A DNA stretch of 64,000 bases from CAYOWK01 sp964407665 (lineage in GTDB: Bacteria; Pseudomonadota; Alphaproteobacteria; Caulobacterales; Hyphomonadaceae): contig CAYOWK010000005.1 of assembly GCA_964407665.1 (NCBI GenBank), positions 62,001 to 126,000 of the forward strand. The letters are read 5' to 3'. The stretch's first letter is position 1. Each line of letters opens with the position of its first letter. The notes under the pieces are model-generated. The model was not told the origin of the DNA. It did no database searches and saw only the letters and a program-made list of their open reading frames with translations. Below, piece after piece: positions 57,536 through 64,000 of the stretch. Both the position numbers and the translations under genes were made by a program.

Positions 57536-59620
57536 TCAGCCGCCCTTCTGGAAATGATCGTAGATGCGCTGCGCCAGCGCCGCGTTCACGCCCTCCACGG
57601 TCTGGAGATCGGCCATCGTCGCCCGCGCAACGCCCTTGGCCGAGCCGAACCGGTGCAGCAGCGCCTTCTTCCGCGAAGCGCCCACCCCGGCGATTTCATC
57701 CAGCGGGTTGGTTCCCATCTGCGCCGCCCGCTTGGCCCGGTGCGTTCCGATCGCCCAGCGGTGCGCCTCATCCCGCAGCCGCTGCATGTAGTATAGCGCC
57801 GGATCGTTGGGCGGCAGCTGGAACGGCGCCCGGCCAGGTCGGAAGAACTGCTCGCGCCCCGCATTCCGGTCGGGACCCTTTGCAATGGCGATCAGGTTCA
57901 ACTCGCCCGGCGCAAACCCCAGCGCCTCGACCGTCTCGCGCACCGCCGCCAGCTGCCCCAGCCCGCCGTCGATCAGCACCAGATCCGGCCACGTGTCGGG
58001 CTTGAGACCTTCCGGAGCAGGCGAGGCGATCCGGGACGTATCTGCATCGGGAGCGGCTTCAGGGGATGACGCAGCCTCCAGTCCCCGCGCCTCCGCCAGC
58101 TTCGCCGACAACTCCTCGGCTTCCTTCTTCAGCCGCGAGAACCTGCGCCGCATCACTTCGCGCATCATGCCGTAGTCGTCGCCCGGTTCGAGGTCGGCGT
58201 CCTTGATGTTGAACTTTCGGTACTGCGATTTGAGGAACCCCTCCGGCCCCGCCACAACCATCCCGCCCACCATGTTCGTGCCCATGATGTGCGAGTTGTC
58301 GTAGACCTCGATCCGCTTCGGCGCGTCCGGCAGTTCGAACACCTTCTGCACGGCGGCAAGGATACGGGTCTGGCTCTGCGTCTCCGCCAGCCGCCGTCCT
58401 AGAGCCTCCCGCGCATTCAGCAGCGCCTGATCCACCACGCCTCGCTTCTCGCCGCGCTGGGGCGAGCGGATCTCCACCTTGTGACCCGCATGCAGCTCCA
58501 GCGCCTCGGAGATCAGCTCGCAATCGGCAGGCGCCACACTCGTCAGGATCAGCTTCGGCGCCGGGCGGTCATCGTAGAACTGCGCAATGAAGGCGGCGAG
58601 CACCTGATCCGGCTCGTCGTCGCGGTCGTGCTTGGGATAGTAGGCCGTCGCGCCCCAGTTCTGCCCCGCCCGGAAGAAGAAGGCCTGCACGCACGACTGC
58701 CCGGCTTCGGAATGAATGCCGAAGACATCCGCTTCCACGATTCCCTCGGGATTGATTGTCTGCGAGGCCCTCACCGAAGCCAGCGCACGGATGCGATCGC
58801 GCAGGCGCGCCGCCCGCTCGTAGTTCATCGCCTCCGCCGCCTCGTCCATCTGGCGCGACAGCGAAGCCTGCAGGTCGACAGCTTCGCCGCGCATGAACTG
58901 CTCGGCTTCCCGCACAAGCTCGCCATAGTCGGCCAGTCCGATGTGTCCGGTGCACGGCGCCGAGCAGCGTCCCATCTGGTGCAGCATGCAGGGCCGCGAC
59001 CGCGTCGCGTAGATCGAGTCGGTGCAGGTGCGCAGCAGGAACGCCTTCTGCAGGGTATCGAGGGTGTGGTCGACGGCGCCCGCCGACGCGAAGGGACCGA
59101 AATACTGCCCCGTGATCTTCTTGGCGCCGCGATGCTTCAGCACCTGCGGCGCCTCGTGATCCTCGCGGATCAGGATGTGCGGAAACGACTTGTCGTCCCG
59201 CAGGATGATGTTGAAGCGCGGCTTCAGTTTCTTGATGAGGTTGGCTTCCAGCAGAAGCGCCTCGGTTTCGGAATTCGTGACCACGAACTCCATCGTCCGG
59301 GTCAGCGAGATCATCCGGGCGATGCGCTGCGACTGTCCGCCCATCTTGGCGTAGCTGGAGACCCGGTTCTTGAGGTTCTTGGCCTTGCCCACATAGAGCA
59401 GGGCGCCGACCTCGTCGAACATGCGATAGACGCCGGGCTTTGGCGGCAGGCGTTTCAGGTTGTCCCGGATGACATCCACGCCAGCCAGGCGCGGCCCGCC
59501 ATCGGCGGCGGCTACGTCGTACGCCTCCGGCTCGACATCGAGCGTCTCCGGCTCGATGAAGTCGTCCTCCGGCGCATCATCCTCGCCGTCTGTCTCGATA
59601 TCGGAATCAGGGAGTTCCAT
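57536..59620 (-). CDS. uvrC: Excinuclease ABC subunit C
   Basis: 694 aa from ATG 59620; TTG 59629 is also in frame. The GIY-YIG nuclease domain begins near residue 56 (LPPKPGVYRMFDEVGALLYV; GKAKNLKNRVSSY), then the UVR motif (RQMDEAAEAMNYERAARLRD), RNase H-like nuclease core and the C-terminal HhH domain (GTHRAKRAAQMGTNPLDEIA; VGASRKKALLHRFGSAKGVA). An acidic N-terminal extension of about 45 residues (IETDGEDDAPEDDFIEPETL) is not part of the standard UvrC and may be disordered. It makes the dual incisions in nucleotide excision repair. Confidence 0.93.
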   Translation of the reverse strand: MELPDSDIETDGEDDAPEDDFIEPETLDVEPEAYDVAAADGGPRLAGVDVIRDNLKRLPPKPGVYRMFDEVGALLYVGKAKNLKNRVSSYAKMGGQSQRIARMISLTRTMEFVVTNSETEALLLEANLIKKLKPRFNIILRDDKSFPHILIREDHEAPQVLKHRGAKKITGQYFGPFASAGAVDHTLDTLQKAFLLRTCTDSIYATRSRPCMLHQMGRCSAPCTGHIGLADYGELVREAEQFMRGEAVDLQASLSRQMDEAAEAMNYERAARLRDRIRALASVRASQTINPEGIVEADVFGIHSEAGQSCVQAFFFRAGQNWGATAYYPKHDRDDEPDQVLAAFIAQFYDDRPAPKLILTSVAPADCELISEALELHAGHKVEIRSPQRGEKRGVVDQALLNAREALGRRLAETQSQTRILAAVQKVFELPDAPKRIEVYDNSHIMGTNMVGGMVVAGPEGFLKSQYRKFNIKDADLEPGDDYGMMREVMRRRFSRLKKEAEELSAKLAEARGLEAASSPEAAPDADTSRIASPAPEGLKPDTWPDLVLIDGGLGQLAAVRETVEALGFAPGELNLIAIAKGPDRNAGREQFFRPGRAPFQLPPNDPALYYMQRLRDEAHRWAIGTHRAKRAAQMGTNPLDEIAGVGASRKKALLHRFGSAKGVARATMADLQTVEGVNAALAQRIYDHFQKGG

Positions 59621-59816
59621 CGAACCCAAGATAGGGCGGGCAGCGCCCCAGCAAAAGCCGTAACCGCTACATCAGGAAACCGGACAATTGCGAGGGTCAG
59701 GGGGGCCGCGAGGGATCGATGCGGCCGGCAGAGCGCTATTTGCCCCGCTGGCACGCATCGCTGTTCGCACGCCCAGACTCACAGTCAGATACCCTTGTCC
59801 AAGGGGAGCGCGCGTC

Positions 59817-60128
59817 ATGTCGAAAGTCATCATCACTTACCGTCTCAAGCCCGGCGTCACAAAGGACGCCTTTGAAACCTGGGTGCGCGATCGTGACCAG
59901 CCGACGATGCGCGGGCTGAACCGCGTGCAGTCCTTCAATACTTACCGGGTGGAAGGGCCGCTTTTCCCGGATGGCGCGGCGACACCGCAGTACATCGAGA
60001 TGTTCGACATCCCCGACCTCGCCGGCTTCGGCTCGGAGGATGTTCCCGGCGCTGTGGTGCAGGGCATCATGGGCGAGTTCATGGGGCAGGTCGAAGCCGT
60101 CGAATTCCTCGTCGCCGAGGACGTCTAG
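59817..60128 (+). CDS. Small dimeric-barrel-type protein (RedY/HapK-like)
   Basis: 103 aa from ATG 59817 (GGGGAG upstream). MSKVIITYRLKPGVTKDAFE then TWVRDRDQPTMRGLNRVQSF, and AATPQYIEMFDIPDLAGFGS. This short ferredoxin-like barrel pattern is seen in RedY/HapK-type proteins and other small alpha/beta barrel families. No pigment-biosynthesis genes are nearby, so a prodigiosin-type role is not claimed. It converges with the desaturase gene with a 6-bp gap. Confidence 0.6.
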   Translation: MSKVIITYRLKPGVTKDAFETWVRDRDQPTMRGLNRVQSFNTYRVEGPLFPDGAATPQYIEMFDIPDLAGFGSEDVPGAVVQGIMGEFMGQVEAVEFLVAEDV

Positions 60129-60134
60129 ACCCGC

Positions 60135-61070
60135 TCAGGCCGCAAGAGCCTTCGGCGCGGCGATGGACAGAACCTCGCCGTAGCTGCGGGCAATGCGCAT
60201 CCGGCCGCCATGACCCTTCGCTATCAGAGTGCGATGGAGCAGGGGCAGGTTGTAGCACGGCACGTACATGAACATGTGGTGCTCGGCGTGGTAGTGCACC
60301 CAGAATGGCGCGATCAGCAGCCGTTCGACGGGGTTCGCCAGCGTCGTGCGCGCATGCGTGAAGGGATCGTCCGTGGTCTCCACCATCGCATGCTCGGCGA
60401 TGTTCCGCAGCCGCGTCACCAGCGGCAGCCACGTCGCCATCGGTACGATCCATAGCGCTGGCCATACCCACCAGTAGCCCATCGCGACAGAACCCGCGAT
60501 GAATGCGCCGTTGAGGATCCAGAACCTGCGGCCGGGACGGTCAGCCACGCGCGGCGGTCTCGACGGTTTGCCGCCGAGGCGCTCCAGCGCGGGCGCAATG
60601 CGCTGCTTGAAGAATGTCTGCCCCGTCAGGTCGCGCACGATCTTCCGGTGCAGCGATGAGCGGGTGATGGGGAAGGGCGCCGACAGCCCTTTGTCCGGGT
60701 CTTCCGGTTGCTCGGTGAACTTGTGGTGCTTGAGGTGATAGGGGCGATAGCGCTTCAGGCTGCCGCCGATCGGTCCGCCGCACAGCCACTCGGCCATCCA
60801 GTCATTGAGCTTCGCATCCGGATGCAGTCCGCCATGCGCCGCATCGTGTTCGAGGATCGCGAGCCCCAGCTGCCGCGCCCCGATCAGCATCACGGCCAGC
60901 ACATAGGTCAGTGGGTTGGGGTAGGCGATGAACAGCGCGCCCGCCCCTATGATGACGCCCCACGCAAACGCCACACAGGCCGGCCCCTTCCACAAACTGT
61001 GCTGCGATATCCGCGCCCATTCCTCGGGCGTGAAGATGGTCTTCGGGTCGATACGGGCGACGGCTGGCAT
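60135..61070 (-). CDS. Fatty acid desaturase-family membrane di-iron enzyme
   Basis: 311 aa from ATG 61070 (MPAVARIDPKTIFTPEEWAR); ATG 61106 is an alternative. Three His boxes are intact: EHDAAHGG, HLKHHKF and HYHAEHHMFMYVPCYNLPLL. Hydrophobic spans include FAWGVIIGAGALFIAYPNPL and LTYVLAVMLIGARQL. It likely introduces double bonds or hydroxyl groups into acyl lipids or related compounds; the electron donor is not encoded here. Confidence 0.85.
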   Translation of the reverse strand: MPAVARIDPKTIFTPEEWARISQHSLWKGPACVAFAWGVIIGAGALFIAYPNPLTYVLAVMLIGARQLGLAILEHDAAHGGLHPDAKLNDWMAEWLCGGPIGGSLKRYRPYHLKHHKFTEQPEDPDKGLSAPFPITRSSLHRKIVRDLTGQTFFKQRIAPALERLGGKPSRPPRVADRPGRRFWILNGAFIAGSVAMGYWWVWPALWIVPMATWLPLVTRLRNIAEHAMVETTDDPFTHARTTLANPVERLLIAPFWVHYHAEHHMFMYVPCYNLPLLHRTLIAKGHGGRMRIARSYGEVLSIAAPKALAA

Positions 61071-61204
61071 GAACAGCACGCTACCAGCCCCGACAGTCGC
61101 ATGCACATGATTTCCGTTTACGTTAGGTAAGGGCTGGCGCGCGCCGCGGGCAGGGGTAGGGTCCGCCCAAGCGACTCAAGACACGACAAACGGGAGACGA
61201 CGCC

Positions 61205-62470
61205 ATGGTTCGCATCAAGGGCTGGCTGCTTGCTGGCGCCGCCTCATTCGCACTGGCCGCCTGCGGCCCCACCGAAACCGCCGAAGCCCCGGCTCCCGAA
61301 GCGCCTGCGGCGCCTGCCGTCGCCCTGGACCTCACGCCCGACCCCGCAGACGGAGATGGCGGCGTCAGCGCCTTCTACTCCGACCCGGTTCCGGCGGGCG
61401 ACCTCAAGCCCGGCCAGTTCATCCGCAGCGAAATCCTGGAGCCCGAAAAGGCGCTCGCCGAGGCCGGTCAGGCCTATCGCATGATGTATGTGTCAACGGA
61501 TGGCATCGAAGGCTCCAAGCCCGTTCTGGTCTCGGGCGCGATCTTCCTGCCGAAGGGCGAGGCGCCCGCCGGCGGCTGGCCTCTGATGGCCTGGGCGCAC
61601 GGCACGGTCGGCGTCGCAGACGTCTGCGCGCCGTCCAACAATCCGCGCTCCGAGCGCGACACCAAATACCTCAACCACTGGCTCAGCCAGGGCTATGCCG
61701 TCGTCGCCTCCGACTATCAGGGCCTCGGCGCGCCTGGCGGCCACCCCTATCTCGCAACACGTCCCGCCGCCTGGTCGGTGCTGGACGCCATTCGCGCCGT
61801 GCAGGCCGGCGACATGCCGGTGACCGACGCGGTCGTCCTCGTCGGCCAGAGCCAGGGCGGCGGCGCCGCCTTCGCCACAGCCGCCATGGCCGAAAGCTAC
61901 GCCCCGGAACTCGACATCCGCGGCACGGTCGCCACCGGCACGCCCTACTTCACCCCCACATCCGCGCCCGCCACCCGCGATCCCGACGCGGTCAGCGGCG
62001 TGCTGTCCTATTCGATCCTGATCCTCGATCTGGTCCGCCAGGCCGACCCTGCGTTCGACCCGTCTGCCTATCTCTCCCCCGAAGGCCAGAAGCTCTACGA
62101 CATGTCCCGCACGGGCTGCCTCGGTCCGATGTGGCAGACCATCGAGGCGGAAGGCATCTCGCAGAACAAGGCGTTCAAGGTTGATCCCGCGCCCGTCACC
62201 GCCAACTTCTACAACCTGATGTCCTACGACACGCTGAAGGTGAAGGGCCCCGTTTTCATGGGCGCGGGCGGCAAGGACGGCGACGTGCCTCCCGCCGGCC
62301 AGGAGCGCCTCTTCAAGGACGCCTGCGCCGCCGGCAGCACGATCCAGTTCAAGATCTACCCCGACCTGGACCACTCCGGCACGGTCAACGGCTCACTGGC
62401 GGACTCCACACCCTTCGTGGCCAAGGCCTTCGCGGGCGAGGCGATCCCGGGCAACTGCCCGGCGCCGTAA
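61205..62470 (+). CDS. Secreted lipase-like alpha/beta hydrolase lipoprotein
   Basis: 421 aa. Lipoprotein signal LLAGAASFALAACGPT followed by a disordered Ala/Pro segment (TAEAPAPEAPAAPAVAL). The alpha/beta hydrolase part shows AWAHGTVGVADVC, ASDYQGLGAPGG and the nucleophile GQSQGGGAAF, with Asp and His in the C-terminal half (YPDLDHSGTV). It matches the secretory lipase family. Envelope-anchored, likely hydrolysing lipid or ester substrates. Confidence 0.82.
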   Translation: MVRIKGWLLAGAASFALAACGPTETAEAPAPEAPAAPAVALDLTPDPADGDGGVSAFYSDPVPAGDLKPGQFIRSEILEPEKALAEAGQAYRMMYVSTDGIEGSKPVLVSGAIFLPKGEAPAGGWPLMAWAHGTVGVADVCAPSNNPRSERDTKYLNHWLSQGYAVVASDYQGLGAPGGHPYLATRPAAWSVLDAIRAVQAGDMPVTDAVVLVGQSQGGGAAFATAAMAESYAPELDIRGTVATGTPYFTPTSAPATRDPDAVSGVLSYSILILDLVRQADPAFDPSAYLSPEGQKLYDMSRTGCLGPMWQTIEAEGISQNKAFKVDPAPVTANFYNLMSYDTLKVKGPVFMGAGGKDGDVPPAGQERLFKDACAAGSTIQFKIYPDLDHSGTVNGSLADSTPFVAKAFAGEAIPGNCPAP

Positions 62471-62534
62471 ACTCCGCGACTCTGGCGTCGCCAACCCTGC
62501 TTCTGATAGAAGCGTCCAGGGTGGGGAGGGAGTC

Positions 62535-63125
62535 ATGGGGTCACTCTGGTTCGGCATGGTTCCGCCTTTGATTTCGGCCATTCTCACTTACGGGATTTGG
62601 TCTGCAGCAAACCAGGTCCGCCGAAGACGTCCAGCGCTGGCCGACACGGACGCTTTGCAAGCCCCATGGCCGCTGGTGGTTCCGGGCTGGTTAGGGCTTG
62701 CTGTGTTCGGTGGCTTCTCAATCTGGCTGCTGTACGACTTCGTCGCATCTGGCGCTGAGCAGGCAGAACTGCTCCTGTTCTCAATCTGCGGTCTGCTTTT
62801 TGCCGCGCTGAGTGCAGCTTATGTGGCGGCAATTGCCATCGAACGACATCAGTTTCTACCCGGCGGAATCAGGGTCCATGTGTGGGGGCGCGACAGCGTG
62901 AGAGTGATGTGGCGCGACATCGTCAATATCCACTACGAACGTATCATGCGCCGGTTTCGCATCCAGATGGCTGACGGCAGAGTCGTGCGGATATCGACAC
63001 ACCTGACGAACCTCCAACGGTTCTCCAGCGAAGTTCTCGCCTGCGGGGATCACCTGACAGTTTCGGCAGAAGCTCGCGAATGGCTTGAGAGCGCTGCCTT
63101 TGGGAACGTGCCGGCTTACCCGTAG
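62535..63125 (+). CDS. Membrane protein with C-terminal PH-like domain
   Basis: 196 aa. Three hydrophobic spans (FGMVPPLISAILTYGIWSAA; LVVPGWLGLAVFGGFSIWLL; LLLFSICGLLFAALSAAYVA), then a soluble domain (GIRVHVWGRDSVRVMWRDIV, MRRFRIQMADGRVVRISTHL) resembling bacterial PH-like domains. Its role is unknown; no neighbour clarifies it. Confidence 0.55.
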   Translation: MGSLWFGMVPPLISAILTYGIWSAANQVRRRRPALADTDALQAPWPLVVPGWLGLAVFGGFSIWLLYDFVASGAEQAELLLFSICGLLFAALSAAYVAAIAIERHQFLPGGIRVHVWGRDSVRVMWRDIVNIHYERIMRRFRIQMADGRVVRISTHLTNLQRFSSEVLACGDHLTVSAEAREWLESAAFGNVPAYP

Positions 63126-63202
63126 AGCGGCCCGGTCTGTGCATCTCCCCGCATAGCCGCTAAGGAGCGGTGAGACACGATTCAACTACCACGGGATCTT
63201 CC

Positions 63203-64000
63203 ATGACGATGCGCACGCTCCGCGAGTACCTGCACGATCCGGCAGGCGATGGCGTGCCTGCGCCCCGTGATCTGGCGACCCTGATCGAGGCGATCTCGGA
63301 TTCCTGCCGCACCATCGGCTACCTCGTCTCGCGCGGAGCCCTTGCGGGCGTCCTCGGCACAGCCGGTACCGGCAACGTGCAGGGCGAGGAGCAGAAACAG
63401 CTCGACGTCCTGGCCAACGACGAAATGAAAGCCATGGCGAAAGCCTGCGGCGTCGTCGCGGGCGTCGCCTCCGAGGAGGAAGACGATGCGGTGATGCTCG
63501 AGCCCGGCGCGCCCTACCTGCTGCTGTTCGACCCCCTCGACGGCTCGTCCAACATCGACGTCAACGTCTCCATCGGCACCATCTTCTCGATCCTGCCCGC
63601 GATTGCAGGCGAGGGCGCAGCGCCCTTCCTGCAGCCGGGCCGCAAGCAGGTCGCCGCCGGCTACGCCGTCTATGGCCCGCAGACCACGCTGGTCCTCACG
63701 CTCGGCAAGGGCGTCGCGGCCTTCACCATGGACCCGCCGACCGGCCAGTGGATCGAGACGACTGCCTCCGTGCGCGTGCCCGCCGCCACGAAGGAATTCG
63801 CGATCAACATGTCGAACATGCGCCACTGGGCAGACCCGGTGCGCGCCTATGTCGACGACTGCCTCGCCGGAAAGACCGGCCCGCGCGGCAAGGACTTCAA
63901 CATGCGCTGGATCGCCTCGATGGTGGCGGACGTTCACCGCGTCCTCTCGCGCGGCGGCGTCTTCATGTATCCGTGGGACAAGCGCGACCCCGACAAGCCC
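63203..64000 (+). CDS. fbp: Fructose-1,6-bisphosphatase class I (partial, runs off right edge)
   Basis: 266 codons are visible from ATG 63203 with no stop before the window end. Class I signatures: GNVQGEEQKQLDVLANDEMK, metal-binding LLFDPLDGSSNIDVNVSIGT and AGYAVYGPQTTLVLTLGKGV, then INMSNMRHWADPVRAYVDDC. It dephosphorylates fructose-1,6-bisphosphate in gluconeogenesis and the pentose pathway. An early ATG three codons in is also possible. The C-terminal fifth is missing from the window. Confidence 0.93.
   Translation, partial: MTMRTLREYLHDPAGDGVPAPRDLATLIEAISDSCRTIGYLVSRGALAGVLGTAGTGNVQGEEQKQLDVLANDEMKAMAKACGVVAGVASEEEDDAVMLEPGAPYLLLFDPLDGSSNIDVNVSIGTIFSILPAIAGEGAAPFLQPGRKQVAAGYAVYGPQTTLVLTLGKGVAAFTMDPPTGQWIETTASVRVPAATKEFAINMSNMRHWADPVRAYVDDCLAGKTGPRGKDFNMRWIASMVADVHRVLSRGGVFMYPWDKRDPDKP

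Noticed and set aside
59817..60128. Pigment biosynthesis locus suggested by the RedY/HapK-like protein
   Set aside because: No other prodigiosin- or hapalindole-type gene is nearby; the small barrel fold is common to many unrelated families.
1..64000. CRISPR array, rRNA operon or autonomous insertion sequence
   Set aside because: No regularly spaced repeat-spacer pattern, no rRNA sequence and no transposase gene were found; the repeat groups seen are hairpin-type intergenic elements.

Overview
The window is a GC-rich alphaproteobacterial chromosome segment. The gene set (three DUF885 lipoproteins, a fused indolepyruvate ferredoxin oxidoreductase, a soluble globin-coupled chemoreceptor, a Zn-type TonB receptor, CTCATCCTGAGGAGC-type dispersed hairpins) suggests Caulobacterales, probably Hyphomonadaceae-like. 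That placement is an inference from gene content and is moderately supported. No rRNA gene or CRISPR array was seen.

Left chromosomal arm (1-16.8 kb): the N-terminus of a regulatory protein running off the edge, a stand-alone receiver protein, a single-span membrane protein, a TPR lipoprotein, an alr-mlaE-mlaF operon, a ~1 kb structured non-coding stretch, a Zn alcohol dehydrogenase coupled to a DUF2332 gene, and an Lrp regulator divergent from a 1149-aa indolepyruvate:ferredoxin oxidoreductase, followed by an LhgO-like flavoenzyme and a CAT-anticodon tRNA gene.

Integrated element (16,836-34,239, ~17.4 kb): bounded by a perfect 54-bp direct repeat made of the tRNA 3' half. It carries a tyrosine integrase and an excisionase-like gene, a complete-looking HK97-type head and packaging set (portal, protease, major capsid protein, HNH nuclease fused to a P-loop domain, TerS, TerL, head-tail connector), and an O-like initiator with iterons inside its own coding sequence. 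It also has an XRE regulator and several unknown early genes. No tail tube, baseplate, fibre or lysis gene is recognisable, yet a full-length 974-aa tape measure gene lies on the opposite strand beside the integrase. The layout resembles a capsid-forming phage satellite (cf-PICI-like) that would borrow tails from a helper but keeps its own tape measure. This is the main discovery candidate. A rearranged prophage that lost its tail module is the main alternative.

Right chromosomal arm (34.3-64 kb): an H-NS-like gene, a globin-coupled chemoreceptor, pgsA divergent from a ZnuD-like TonB receptor preceded by tandem Zur-like boxes, short-chain dehydrogenases (one under a perfect 22-bp palindrome), three DUF885 lipoprotein peptidase-like genes plus an M28 membrane peptidase, enoyl-CoA hydratase and acyl-CoA dehydrogenase, a parDE toxin-antitoxin pair, amidohydrolase, GNAT, LysE, uvrC, fatty acid desaturase, a secreted lipase-like lipoprotein and the start of fbp at the right edge. 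Dispersed hairpin repeats lie at 45.96, 51.8 and 54.2 kb.
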